Below are positions 8,181 through 16,444 of a stretch of DNA of 64,000 bases, piece after piece (position 1 is the first letter of the stretch; each line of letters begins with the position of its first letter). The notes under the pieces are model-generated. The model worked only from the letters and a program-made list of their open reading frames with translations, had not been told where the DNA came from and did no database searches. The stretch is from Gammaproteobacteria bacterium (GTDB lineage: Bacteria; Pseudomonadota; Gammaproteobacteria; Ga0077536), in contig JADLGE010000010.1 in the NCBI GenBank assembly GCA_020849475.1, positions 110,357 to 174,356 on the forward strand, read 5' to 3'. The position numbers were made by a program, and so were the translations under genes.

Positions 8181-8825
8181 TCAGCGAATGCGCAGCAGCC
8201 AGGCACCCGCCAGCGCACCCACCACACCCAGCGCGAGTCCAGGCGCCAAGTGGTAGAGAAAGACGTGTGCCGGACTGTACATGCATGCCACATGCATGAG
8301 CAGCGCAGGCATGGCGCCCGCGGCCAATCCCAGCAACAAGCCGGTGCAGGCGCCATGCAGAGGCCAGCAGCCACGCGCGAGATACAAACCCCATCGCAAG
8401 CCCGGCCCACCGAGCAGCGCGGATTCGAGCATGCAGTGCGGACGTTTGCCGGCCATCGACAACGGCAGGCTCGGGTCATGTAAGCCATAGGCCATGAGGC
8501 CCAGCCACGCGGCGAGCGCCAGCAGCGGCCATCCAATGCGCCGGCGCAGCGGGCCCATGTCGGGAATGGCGAGTCGGAGTCCGGCGGCGCCCAAGCAAGT
8601 AATTGCCACCAGACCCAGAACGAATTCAGCAAGGAAACGCGGCGTGTGCGTGAGCTGCTGAACAAAGCCAGCGCGGAATGGCGCCTCCCATAGCAGGAAG
8701 GCGACGCTGAACGAGGCAGATCCGAGCAGCCACAGCGCGACACTGATGCCGCGCCCCGCGGGCCGCGCAATCGAGCGGAGATCAGCGCTGAGCGCGCTGA
8801 TCAGTTCTTCGCGACCTGAATTCAT
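8181..8825 (-). CDS. NrsF/DUF1109-family anti-sigma factor (six-helix membrane protein)
   Basis: This 214-residue integral membrane protein begins MNSGREELISALSADLRSI. It has a short cytoplasmic N-terminus and about six hydrophobic helices (for example ISVALWLLGSASFSVAFLLW, WPLLALAAWLGLMAYGL and LALGVVGALAGAWLL). That architecture matches NrsF-like anti-sigma factors that hold ECF sigma factors at the membrane. Its ATG overlaps the sigma-factor stop by four bases (ATGA), which fixes the start and shows co-translation. Three Cys lie in the hydrophobic half (PHCML, RGCWPLHGAC); family members use Cys in redox or metal sensing, but whether these ones do is not known. Confidence 0.82.
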   Translation of the reverse strand: MNSGREELISALSADLRSIARPAGRGISVALWLLGSASFSVAFLLWEAPFRAGFVQQLTHTPRFLAEFVLGLVAITCLGAAGLRLAIPDMGPLRRRIGWPLLALAAWLGLMAYGLHDPSLPLSMAGKRPHCMLESALLGGPGLRWGLYLARGCWPLHGACTGLLLGLAAGAMPALLMHVACMYSPAHVFLYHLAPGLALGVVGALAGAWLLRIR

Positions 8826-9388
8826 ATCGCCAGCCCTTCCGCTTCCAGGATTTTGCGGACAGCCAGCAATCCGCGTCGCAGACGAGCCTTCAAGGCTGGT
8901 TCGGAAATGCCCAGCCAATGGGCCGCCTCGGCGGTAGTGCAGCCGGCATAGTGCGTGAGGGCGATGGCCTCTCGATGATCGGGCGCCAGATTCTCGAGCA
9001 CCTTGACGCCGTCCAGGCGTCGTTGCAGTTCGTGCGGATCGCTGCCGTCCTCAAACAGACTGACTTCGCCGCCCCGGCGGTGATTTTTGCTCTGACGCAA
9101 CACGTCGATGGCGCGGTGACGTGCGATGGTAAACATCCACGGGCGGAACGGTCGCGACGGGTTATAGGTATGACGCGCCTTGTGGATGGCCAGCAGACAT
9201 TCCTGAACGCAATCTTCGAGTGCATCGATGGCGCCGAAACGCGCACGCAGATAGGTCTCGATGGTGACCGCCAATTCGCCAAGCAATTCGCGGTAGGCCT
9301 GCTGGTCGCCACGGTGGGCGCTGGTCATCCAGGCCGCCCAGCGCTGTTCGTCCGCACTCCAACGGGTAGCTTGCGAATCGATTTGCAT
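8822..9388 (-). CDS. ECF-family RNA polymerase sigma factor
   Basis: The 188-residue protein starts at MQIDSQATRW with GGAGT upstream; a longer frame exists but has no homology. Region 2 is seen in ALEDCVQECLLAIHKARHTY and FRPWMFTIARHRAIDVLR (about residues 55-105). Region 4 is DHREAIALTHYAGCTTAEAAHWLGISEPALKARLRRGL (about 140-178). There is no C-terminal extension. It is coupled to the membrane anti-sigma gene by a 4-base overlap. By family precedent it is released by a stress signal, possibly oxidative or metal, and directs transcription of a small regulon that may include the downstream spondin-domain gene. Confidence 0.93.
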   Translation of the reverse strand: MQIDSQATRWSADEQRWAAWMTSAHRGDQQAYRELLGELAVTIETYLRARFGAIDALEDCVQECLLAIHKARHTYNPSRPFRPWMFTIARHRAIDVLRQSKNHRRGGEVSLFEDGSDPHELQRRLDGVKVLENLAPDHREAIALTHYAGCTTAEAAHWLGISEPALKARLRRGLLAVRKILEAEGLAI

Positions 9389-9576
9389 GGGACTCCGTTC
9401 TAAGGACTGGGGAACCGGCTCATCGACAATACGGCGCCCGCGCAGATTTCGATGCTGGCGCGCGGAAATAAAAGTGCGCGGCCGCCGGCCGAACTGTGCG
9501 GCGGCCCTGTCGGGTGGGCCACGGTGGGCAAGCGCGCTTGACGGTGGCGGGCGCGGGCGCGCTCGGTGCCACGCGG

Positions 9577-10284
9577 CTACGGACAAGTCACCGCGATACG
9601 CTCCTTGAGCGCCACCCCGCGGGGGCTGACCTTGGCGCGGTAGGCCAGTACTTCAACACCCGCCGCCAGGGCCTCGCGCAGCGTGCGGCCATAGAGCGGA
9701 TCGATGGCGTCGGCCGGCCGTACTTCATCGACATCACCGCGCTGTACGCAATACACCAGCACCGCGCGCAGGCCGTCGGCTTTGAGTCGCATGAGTTCGC
9801 GCAGATGCTTGGCGCCGCGCGCGCTGACGGCGTCGGGGAACAACGCGATGCCATCGCTGACGGCGGCCGTCACATTCTTCACTTCGACATAGCAGTCCGC
9901 GCGCGCGGGGCTTTGCAGCAAGAGATCGATGCGACTGCGTTCGACACCAAACGGCACTTCGCCGCGCAGGTTTGCGTAGCCGGCGAGTTCAGCGAGCACG
10001 CCGTTTTCAATCGCTTCGCGAACGAGCTTGTTGGGCAGGCCGGTATTGATGCCGACCGTGACCTTGCCGACTTCGACCATCTCCCAGGTGTGGCGATATT
10101 TGCGCGTCGGTGAATCGCTTTGTGACAACCACACACGGCTGCCTGGCGTTGCGCAGCCGAGCATGGAGCCGGTGTTGGGACAGGCCGCCGTCAGGCGCGT
10201 GCCGTCGGCGAGTTCGCAGTCGGCGAGGAACCGCTTGTAACGGCGCAGGAGCGTGGCGGCGAGCAGCGGCGCAGTGAACTTCAT
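9577..10284 (-). CDS. sfsA: DNA/RNA nuclease SfsA
   Basis: This 235-residue, full-length SfsA has the family motifs RRYKRFLADCEL, CPNTGSMLGCATPG, NTGLPNKLVREAI, RIDLLL and CYVEVKNVTAA, in which the E-K pair belongs to the PD-(D/E)XK nuclease core. The C-terminal KHLRELMRLKADGLRAVLVYCVQRGD is also conserved. SfsA was first described as a regulator of sugar fermentation, and later work reports nuclease activity. It is followed downstream on the same strand by the sigma-factor unit and lies just after a PPOX-family gene. Nothing unusual is seen in it. Confidence 0.95.
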   Translation of the reverse strand: MKFTAPLLAATLLRRYKRFLADCELADGTRLTAACPNTGSMLGCATPGSRVWLSQSDSPTRKYRHTWEMVEVGKVTVGINTGLPNKLVREAIENGVLAELAGYANLRGEVPFGVERSRIDLLLQSPARADCYVEVKNVTAAVSDGIALFPDAVSARGAKHLRELMRLKADGLRAVLVYCVQRGDVDEVRPADAIDPLYGRTLREALAAGVEVLAYRAKVSPRGVALKERIAVTCP

Positions 10285-10293
10285 CGCCGCTGG

Positions 10294-10674
10294 TTACAAA
10301 TGGATTTCAATATAGACGCGACTCGCGAAACGCCCGCCGAGTTTCGACAGTACATCGGCCAGCCACATCTGCACGCCGTACTTGGCGCGCAAGGCGCGCA
10401 GTGCGACGGCCCTGCTCGCGGCATCGTCCAACAACCGCGCGCGGCCTTCGCGCCATGGGCCTTTCACCACGCCGCGGTAATTGCAGGCCGCGACACTCAC
10501 GCGAGGATTGGCACGAATGCGTTTGACCTTGCCGACCTCGGGCGCGCTGAATACATAGAACACGCCGCCCTCAGCCGCTATCCACACCGGCGTGCGCACT
10601 TCGCGGCCGTCGCGACGGTAGGTGGCGAGGCTGACATAGGGTTCGCGCGCGGCATCGAGCGGGGTGTCGTTCAT
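10294..10674 (-). CDS. PPOX-class flavin/F420-binding oxidoreductase
   Basis: From MNDTPLDAAREPY this is a 126-residue split-barrel protein of the pyridoxamine-5'-phosphate-oxidase-like superfamily. EPYVSLATYRRDGREVRTPVWI and FYVFSAPEVGKVKRIRANPRVSVAACN are the two diagnostic stretches. It ends with a short YIEIHL strand. An ATG 18 bases further upstream is also possible. Such proteins bind FMN or F420, and this subgroup is often annotated as F420-dependent, but cofactor choice cannot be read from sequence. The stop lies 9 bases before the sfsA start, so the two are likely an operon. It is divergent from a luciferase-like gene. Confidence 0.82.
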   Translation of the reverse strand: MNDTPLDAAREPYVSLATYRRDGREVRTPVWIAAEGGVFYVFSAPEVGKVKRIRANPRVSVAACNYRGVVKGPWREGRARLLDDAASRAVALRALRAKYGVQMWLADVLSKLGGRFASRVYIEIHL

Positions 10675-10717
10675 GGTCGGGTCCAGTGGCATGGTCGATC
10701 TGCAATATACCTTGTCG

Positions 10718-10763
10718 GTACGAATTCATCGGCACGCTCGCATGTCAGACTGAAGTCTGACAT
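10718..10763. repeat. Composite palindromic repeat, degenerate B then A
   Basis: A decayed B module (GTACGAATTCATCGGCAC, 10718-10735) is followed by an intact A palindrome, ATGTCAGACTGAAGTCTGACAT (10742-10763). This is the only member of the family in the window that lies between two divergent gene starts and not at a gene 3' end. Confidence 0.85.
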
Positions 10764-10875
10764 TCAATGCAACGGGAAACGCCAGCAGCCCCGCCCTAGC
10801 CCATCGGGGGGCGTGCACGGCCGGCATCGCACGTACAATGCCCTCCGCATCAACGGTCATCCAGAGGAATACACC

Positions 10876-11934
10876 ATGGAATTCGGCGTCGCTTTCACTT
10901 CGCGCATCGGGGATTACGACCTCGTGGCCCTGGCCGAATCGCTGGGCTTCGATCAGGCCTGGTTTTTTGATTCGCAGATGATCTATTCCGACGTCTACGC
11001 GACCATGGCGGTCGCCGCGCGCGAGACGCGTCGCATCCGCCTCGCGACCGGCGTGGCGGTGCCGACCACGCGCATGGCGCCGGTCATTGCCCATTCCATC
11101 GCCAGCATCGCCGAACTTGCGCCCGGCCGCGTCGAACTCGGCGTCGGCAACGGCAACACCGCGCGCCTGACCATGGGCCTCTCACCGGTGCCGCTGGGCC
11201 GCATGAAGCGCGAGATTCGCACCATCCAGGCCTTGCTGCGCGGCGAGACCACGCTGCATGAAGCGGAAGGTCAAAGTCATCTCATTCAATTGCTGCATCG
11301 GCATGACGGCTTCATCAATCTCGATCATCACATCCCGGTCACGCTGTCGGCTTTCGGTGACAAGACCCTCGCCTATTGCGGCGCCGAGTGCGACGCGCAC
11401 CTGACCTGGCACCCGAGCGCCGAGAGCCTGACGGCCAACCGCAAGATCATCGACGATGCCGCACGCAAGGCCGGGCGCAATCCGGCGCTCATTCCGAGCA
11501 AGGCCATCGCACCGCTGGAGATCCTGCGTCCGGGCGAAACGGCCGGCAGCGCACGGGTGCTGGAAAGCCTCGGGCCCTTCATCACCAACCTGCTGCACGT
11601 GATGATTGAATGGGATGGCGGCCTGCTGCGCTCGAGCCCGCGCATCGCCAACCTGGTCGAGCGCTATCGCGCCTATGTCGAAAGCCTGCCCAAGGATCGG
11701 CGTCACCTCATCCTGCATGAGGGCCACCTGGTCTACACGCGGCCGGAGGAAAAGGAATACCTGACCGCCGACATCGCTGACACCGCCGCGGTGATCGGCG
11801 ACCCCGACCAGGTGATTGCACACATCAAGTCACTGGAAGCCGCCGGCCTCACCCATTTCGCCTTCCAGGTGACGGGCGATCCGGTGGGCCAGATGCGCGC
11901 CTTCGCCGAAGCCGTCATGCGTCGCTACGCCTGA
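10876..11934 (+). CDS. LLM-class flavin/F420-dependent oxidoreductase (second copy type)
   Basis: The 352-residue luciferase-like protein starts at MEFGVAFTSRIGDYDLVALA; AGAGGAA precedes the ATG, and the longer open frame upstream is not real. The core motifs are LGFDQAWFFDSQMIYSDVYATMAVAA, RIRLATGVAVPTTR and ELGVGNGNTARLTMG. It is only distantly like the other luciferase-like protein of this window and closer in layout to methylene-H4MPT-reductase-type members, so F420 is possible. It is followed after 32 bases by a short-chain dehydrogenase on the same strand, which suggests consecutive steps on an alcohol or ketone. The substrate is unknown. Confidence 0.85.
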   Translation: MEFGVAFTSRIGDYDLVALAESLGFDQAWFFDSQMIYSDVYATMAVAARETRRIRLATGVAVPTTRMAPVIAHSIASIAELAPGRVELGVGNGNTARLTMGLSPVPLGRMKREIRTIQALLRGETTLHEAEGQSHLIQLLHRHDGFINLDHHIPVTLSAFGDKTLAYCGAECDAHLTWHPSAESLTANRKIIDDAARKAGRNPALIPSKAIAPLEILRPGETAGSARVLESLGPFITNLLHVMIEWDGGLLRSSPRIANLVERYRAYVESLPKDRRHLILHEGHLVYTRPEEKEYLTADIADTAAVIGDPDQVIAHIKSLEAAGLTHFAFQVTGDPVGQMRAFAEAVMRRYA

Positions 11935-11966
11935 GTCACCACACAACGCTCACTGGGGAGAATCAT

Positions 11967-12773
11967 ATGTCCGGCAAACGCATCGTCATCACCGGCGCCG
12001 CATCAGGCATAGGCGCGGCCGCCGTTGCGCAGCATCTCGCCGACGGCGACCAGGTGGTCGCGCTCGACGTCAAGCCCATCACCGCCAAGGTGCAACAGGC
12101 CTTGCGCTGCGACATGGCCGACCCCGCATCGATCAGCGCGGCGCTGGCGGCCATCGATGGCCCGGTGGACGCACTGCTCAACATCGCCGGCCTGCCCGGC
12201 ACCGTCGCGCCGGAGCTGATCATGCGCGTCAACACCTTGGGCCTGCGCGCCATCACCCAGGGGCTCATCGATCGACTGCAGCGCGGCGGCGCGATTGTGA
12301 ATGTCGCCTCGATTGCCGGCTTCAACTGGGCGCGTCATCTGAAGGACATTAACGAATTGCTGGCCACCCCCAGTTATGAAGCCGGTGTCGAGTGGTGCGC
12401 GGCCCATCCCATGGACGGCAACACCGCCTATCACTTCAGCAAGGAATGCGTGGTGGTCTACACCATGCAGATGGCGGGCCCGGCGCTGGCGCGTGGCCTG
12501 CGTTGCAACAGCGTGAGCCCGGGGCCGGTAGCCACGCCCTTGTTGCCCGACTTCAAGGAACAGGCCGGCAGCGGCCAGATTGAATGGGTCATCGACGGCA
12601 TCGGCCGCGCCGCCGAGCCGGGTGAAATCGCCGAGGTGGTGAAGTATCTCGCGACGGGTCCGGCGAGCTTCGTCAACGGCCGCGATCTCATCGTCGACCG
12701 CGGCTTCAGCGCCGGCATCACCTGCGGCTGGATAGACAAGAACAGTTCGCCGCTGGTGAAGGCGCGCGGGTGA
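11967..12773 (+). CDS. Short-chain dehydrogenase/reductase, coniferyl-alcohol/3-alpha-hydroxysteroid type
   Basis: This 268-residue classical SDR has the NAD(P) motif TGAASGIGAAA (residues about 9-19), an acidic residue after the second strand (ALDVKP, favouring NAD), the NIAG loop, and an active-site Ser in VNVASIAG. The Tyr-Lys pair is in YHFSKE. An insertion of about 30 residues between Ser and Tyr (HLKDINELLATPSYEAG) is characteristic of the coniferyl-alcohol dehydrogenase and 3-alpha-hydroxysteroid dehydrogenase subgroup. GGGGAG precedes the ATG. It probably oxidises an alcohol linked to the upstream luciferase-like enzyme. The exact substrate is inference only. Confidence 0.9.
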   Translation: MSGKRIVITGAASGIGAAAVAQHLADGDQVVALDVKPITAKVQQALRCDMADPASISAALAAIDGPVDALLNIAGLPGTVAPELIMRVNTLGLRAITQGLIDRLQRGGAIVNVASIAGFNWARHLKDINELLATPSYEAGVEWCAAHPMDGNTAYHFSKECVVVYTMQMAGPALARGLRCNSVSPGPVATPLLPDFKEQAGSGQIEWVIDGIGRAAEPGEIAEVVKYLATGPASFVNGRDLIVDRGFSAGITCGWIDKNSSPLVKARG

Positions 12774-12803
12774 TCTTCACTCGAATGCCTCGATGAATTT
12801 CTG

Positions 12804-12876
12804 AATGTCAGACTGAAGTCTGCCCCACAATAAGAGCGCCGTGCTGTCTCTGTGGGTCAGACTTCAGCCTGATATT
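12804..12876. repeat. Composite palindromic repeat, A-A pair
   Basis: Two A modules face each other: AATGTCAGACTGAAGTCTG, then CCCACA...TGTGGG, then TCAGACTTCAGCCTGATATT. The right copy has drifted (AGCCTGAT). It lies between the convergent SDR and sirtuin genes and could act as a two-way terminator. Confidence 0.88.
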
Positions 12877-12893
12877 GGAATGTAACGCAGCCC

Positions 12894-13655
12894 TCACGCG
12901 ACCCCCACCGCCTCGCCCAAGGTCGCGCCAATCTCCCCATGCACGACCAGATCGGCACTGCCGTCCTGATCCGTCTCTTCACGATTGATGATCACGAGCT
13001 TCGCGCCGCGACGCTTGGCGAGCGCCGGAAAGCCCGCGGCCGGATACACCACCAGCGATGAGCCGAGCACGATGAAGAGATCGCAAGCGGTGCTCTCGGC
13101 CTGCGCGCGCGCCATCGCCGCCTGCGGCATGGCCTGACCGAATGAAACCGTCGCGGACTTCACGATGCCGCCGCAGGCATCACATTCCGGCACCGTTTCA
13201 TCGCGCTCGAAGGCCACCATGATGGGAGCGAGTTCATAGCGCTGTCCGCAATCGAGACAGGTGGCATAGGTGCCATTGCCGTGCAGCTCGATGACCTTGT
13301 CGGCCGGCACGCCGGACGCCTGGTGCAGGCCGTCGATGTTCTGCGTGATGATGGCGCTCATCGCGCCGCGACTCACCAGCGCCGCCAGCGCGCGATGTCC
13401 GCGATTCGGCGCGGCCTGCTGGAAATCCTGATCGATGACCGCCTTGCGTCGCCACGCTTCACGACGCATTTCGATGGAACTCATGAAATCGCGGAAATCG
13501 ATGGGCTGCATGCGCGACCAGATGCCGCCGGGGCTGCGAAAGTCGGGAATGCCCGACTCGGTGCTGATGCCCGCGCCAGTGAACGCAACGATGCGTTGAC
13601 TGCGCGCGATGAGTGCCGCGAGCGCCGCGCTCGCCGAAGATGTGCCAGGCTTCAT
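12894..13655 (-). CDS. Sir2-family NAD-dependent protein deacylase
   Basis: This 253-residue sirtuin has all signature elements: GAGISTESGIPDFRSPGGIW (residues 28-46), TQNIDGLHQASG (104-115), the catalytic His125 in ELHGNG, and four zinc cysteines (133, 136, 158, 161) in CLDC and CDAC. The FIVLGSSLVVYPAAG strand completes the NAD fold. It removes acetyl or other acyl groups from lysine using NAD+. The Tyr-x-x-Arg pair that marks desuccinylase or CobB-like members is not evident at its usual place (the region reads MRREAWRRK), so ordinary deacetylation is the safer guess. It is a single gene, convergent with the SDR and divergent from the HtrA-like gene. Confidence 0.93.
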   Translation of the reverse strand: MKPGTSSASAALAALIARSQRIVAFTGAGISTESGIPDFRSPGGIWSRMQPIDFRDFMSSIEMRREAWRRKAVIDQDFQQAAPNRGHRALAALVSRGAMSAIITQNIDGLHQASGVPADKVIELHGNGTYATCLDCGQRYELAPIMVAFERDETVPECDACGGIVKSATVSFGQAMPQAAMARAQAESTACDLFIVLGSSLVVYPAAGFPALAKRRGAKLVIINREETDQDGSADLVVHGEIGATLGEAVGVA

Positions 13656-13761
13656 CGTGATGTCGTCCGTCGCCGCATGGATTGCCGGGGAATGCCGATG
13701 ATGCGCGATTTATGCGCGCGAATTGGAGTATAACGGCGGTCACCACGACCCGGACGTCCCC

Positions 13762-14739
13762 ATGAGCGATCAGACCGAACCGAGCATCCCGCCCAATCTG
13801 CGTCCGCAACCCACCGATGTCGCCTACGATCTTGATCGCGCGCTGGATGCGGTGGTGTCGTTGCGCACGCGGATTCCGCAGGACGCCTTCACCGCCAGCA
13901 TTCTCGGCACCGAGCGTGCCGGCCATGGCGTCTTGATCGGCGAGCGCGGCCTGGTATTGACCATCGGCTACCTGGTCACCGAAGCCAATGATGTGTGGCT
14001 GGTCGGCAACAACGGCCGCGCAGTGCGCGGTGACGTGGTCGGTTACGACTACGAAAGCGGTCTCGGTCTCGTGCAGGCATTGGGCTCACTCGATTTGCCG
14101 GCGCTGTCGCTCGGCAGCATCAAGGATCTGCGGATTCAGCAGGAAGTGGTGCTGGCCGGCTGCGGTGGCCGCGCCCATGCGCTCAAGGCGCGCGTGGCGG
14201 CCAAGCGCGAATTCGCCGGCTATTGGGAATACGTGCTCGACGAAGCCATCTACACCGCGCCGCCCCATCCCAACTGGGGCGGCGCCGCGCTGCTCGGCGC
14301 CGACGGCCGGCTGTGCGCCATCGGCTCGTTGTATATCGATCAAGTGCTGCCGCAGATGGCCGGCCAGGACGGCAACATGAGCGTGCCGGTCGATCTCCTC
14401 GAACCGATCATGGCCGACCTCATGCGCTATGGCCGCAGCTTGAAACCTGCGCGGCCGTGGCTGGGCATGTTCGTGTCGGAAGTTGATACGCAGTTGCTGG
14501 TGGCGGGTCTTTACGATGATGCGCCGGCGGCACAGACCGCGCTGCGCAGCGGCGATGTGATCACCGAAGTCGGCGGCCTGCCGGTCGCCGGTCTCGCAAC
14601 CTTGTTTCGCACGGTATGGGCGCAGGGCGCGGCGGGCTGCGAAGTGCCGCTGACGGTGCAACGCGAAGGCCGCAGTTTCGAAGTGCGCGTGCCGTCGGTC
14701 GACCGCCGCGAATTCTGGCGCGCGCCGGACTTGCATTGA
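13762..14739 (+). CDS. HtrA/DegP-like protein with degenerate protease triad and a PDZ domain
   Basis: From MSDQTEPSIPP the protein has 325 residues: a trypsin-like HtrA domain (about 25-220) and one PDZ domain (about 230-320, RPWLGMFVSEV to VQREGRSFEVRVP). Every catalytic position appears replaced. The TNNHV-like block reads TIGYLV with Tyr70 for His. The Asp position in DYESGLGLVQ is Gly100. The GNSGG block reads PNWGG with Trp172 for Ser. No signal peptide is apparent, so it may be cytoplasmic. It is better viewed as a PDZ-bearing pseudoprotease or scaffold than an active protease. The stop codon overlaps the first base of an A repeat. The fold assignment is firm and the role unknown. Confidence 0.8.
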   Translation: MSDQTEPSIPPNLRPQPTDVAYDLDRALDAVVSLRTRIPQDAFTASILGTERAGHGVLIGERGLVLTIGYLVTEANDVWLVGNNGRAVRGDVVGYDYESGLGLVQALGSLDLPALSLGSIKDLRIQQEVVLAGCGGRAHALKARVAAKREFAGYWEYVLDEAIYTAPPHPNWGGAALLGADGRLCAIGSLYIDQVLPQMAGQDGNMSVPVDLLEPIMADLMRYGRSLKPARPWLGMFVSEVDTQLLVAGLYDDAPAAQTALRSGDVITEVGGLPVAGLATLFRTVWAQGAAGCEVPLTVQREGRSFEVRVPSVDRREFWRAPDLH

Positions 14740-14811
14740 ATGTCAGACTGAAGTCTGACCCTCAGAAGCAGGCCGCACTCTTGGTGGTGGGTCAGACTTC
14801 AGTCTGACATT
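14739..14811. repeat. Composite palindromic repeat, A-A pair, abutting a stop codon
   Basis: Opposed A modules AATGTCAGACTGAAGTCTGA and TCAGACTTCAGTCTGACATT are joined by CCCTCAG...TGGTGGG. The first base of the element is the last base of the TGA stop of the HtrA-like gene, so the repeat begins exactly where the gene ends. A decayed B module (GCGCGAATGAATTCGCGC) follows at 14836-14853, just ahead of the amidase gene. Confidence 0.88.
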
Positions 14812-14906
14812 CCAATTGCGCACAAGCCTTCGAATGCGCGAATGAATTCGCGCGCGCCGCGCTGCTGGGTTATGTTGGGGATGAATTGAAATCCCGGAGA
14901 TCCAGC

Positions 14907-16430
14907 ATGTCATCCAAGCCCGTCATTCCCGCTGTCACCCGTGCCGAATTGCGCGCCAGCGCCGACACCCTCGCGATGACATTGTCCGACGCCGAGCTCG
15001 ACATGTACGCGGCGTTCATGGGGGGGCTGACCGCCGACTTCAATCTCATCGCCAGCCTCGATGCGCCGCGCCTGCCGGTGAAATATCCGCGCGGCGCCGG
15101 CTACCGTCCCGGCGCGGATGAAAACCCCTACAACGCCTGGTACTGGAAGTGCTCCATCCCGGGCGCGGCCAGCGGCAAGCTGGCCGGCAAGCGCGTCATC
15201 ATCAAGGACAACATCGGCGTGGCCGGCCTGCCGATGATGAACGGCGCGAAAGTGATGGACGGCTTCATGCCCGACGAAGACGCCACCGTCGTCACGCGCG
15301 TGCTCGATGCCGGTGGCGAGGTGATCGGCAAGGCGGTGTGCGAGAACTTCTGCTTCTCCGGCGGCAGCCACACTTCGGCCACTGGCCCGGTGCGCAACCC
15401 GCGCAATCCCGACTACATGACCGGCGGCTCTTCCAGCGGCTGCGCGGCTCTGCTGCTGACCGGCGAAGCAGATCTCGCCATCGGCAGCGATCAAGGCGGT
15501 TCGGTGCGCATGCCGGCCTCGTTCTCCGGCATCGTCGGCATCAAGCCGACCTACGGCCTCGTGCCCTACACCGGCGCCGCGCCGATTGAACAATCGGTCG
15601 ATCACCTGGGGCCGATGGCCAAGAACTCCGCCGACTGCGCGCTGTTGCTGGAAGTCATCGCCGGTTATGACGACGGCCGCGATCCACGCCAGTTCGCCGG
15701 CCTCGCACCCAAGCCCTATGTCGCAGCCCTTGCGCAAGGTGTGAAGGGCATGCGCTTCGGTCTCGTGCGTGAAGGCTTCGGCACGCCCGGCGCACAAGCC
15801 GATGTCGACGCGATGGTGCGCAGCACCGCCTTGCGCCTGCGCGAAGCGGGCGCGACGGTCGAAGAAATATCAGTGCCCATGCACACGCAGGGCCCGTCCA
15901 TCATGTTCACCAGCATCATGGACAACGCACTGTCGACGTTCACCGAGCAGGGCGCCAGCGGCCCCAATGTGCGCGGCCATTTTCCGCTCGCCGCCATCGA
16001 GTTCTATCGCCGCGCGCAGCGCGAGCGCGCCGATGATTTTCCGGTGACGGTCAAGACCATCCTGCTTTTCGGTCTCGCCATGCGGCGTCGCTACGGCCAC
16101 TACTATTCGGCCAAGGCGCACAACCTGGTGCGCACGCTGCGTGCCGCCTACGACGATGCGCTCACGCGCTGCGACATCCTGGTGATGCCAACCACCCCCA
16201 TGAAAGCCCATCGCATTCCGCCGCCCGACGCGGGCCCGGAAGTCATCATGGGCTGCGCCCTCGACATGACCGGCAACACCAGCCCGTTCGACGCCAGCGG
16301 TCATCCGTCGATGAGCGTGCCGGCCGGCCTGTCGGATGGCTTGCCGGTAGGCATCATGTTCACCGGCAGGTATGGTGAAGACGACGTGGTGCTGCGCGCC
16401 GGTCACGCGTTCGAGCAGATTGTGCGCTGA
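14907..16430 (+). CDS. Amidase-signature family hydrolase
   Basis: The 507-residue protein starts at MSSKPVIPAV, with CCGGAGA upstream. The Ser-cisSer-Lys triad is visible: Lys100 in VIIKDNIGV, cis-Ser175 in TGGSSSG and nucleophile Ser199 in SDQGGSVRMP. Ser175 and Ser199 are 24 apart as in characterised members. Downstream it has the conserved GIVGIKPTYGLVPYTG and the closing PAGLSDGLPVGIMFTG. These enzymes hydrolyse amide bonds of small molecules such as indole-acetamide, nicotinamide or aryl amides. No GatB or GatC gene is nearby, so a tRNA amidotransferase role is unlikely. An AlkA-type gene starts 14 bases later, probably in the same transcript by packing only. Confidence 0.92.
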   Translation: MSSKPVIPAVTRAELRASADTLAMTLSDAELDMYAAFMGGLTADFNLIASLDAPRLPVKYPRGAGYRPGADENPYNAWYWKCSIPGAASGKLAGKRVIIKDNIGVAGLPMMNGAKVMDGFMPDEDATVVTRVLDAGGEVIGKAVCENFCFSGGSHTSATGPVRNPRNPDYMTGGSSSGCAALLLTGEADLAIGSDQGGSVRMPASFSGIVGIKPTYGLVPYTGAAPIEQSVDHLGPMAKNSADCALLLEVIAGYDDGRDPRQFAGLAPKPYVAALAQGVKGMRFGLVREGFGTPGAQADVDAMVRSTALRLREAGATVEEISVPMHTQGPSIMFTSIMDNALSTFTEQGASGPNVRGHFPLAAIEFYRRAQRERADDFPVTVKTILLFGLAMRRRYGHYYSAKAHNLVRTLRAAYDDALTRCDILVMPTTPMKAHRIPPPDAGPEVIMGCALDMTGNTSPFDASGHPSMSVPAGLSDGLPVGIMFTGRYGEDDVVLRAGHAFEQIVR

Positions 16431-16444
16431 AGGCGCCGTCGACG

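Noticed and set aside
10718..10763. A/B palindromes as operators for one shared regulator
   Set aside because: Almost all copies are at gene 3' ends and not before promoters; only this copy sits between divergent starts.
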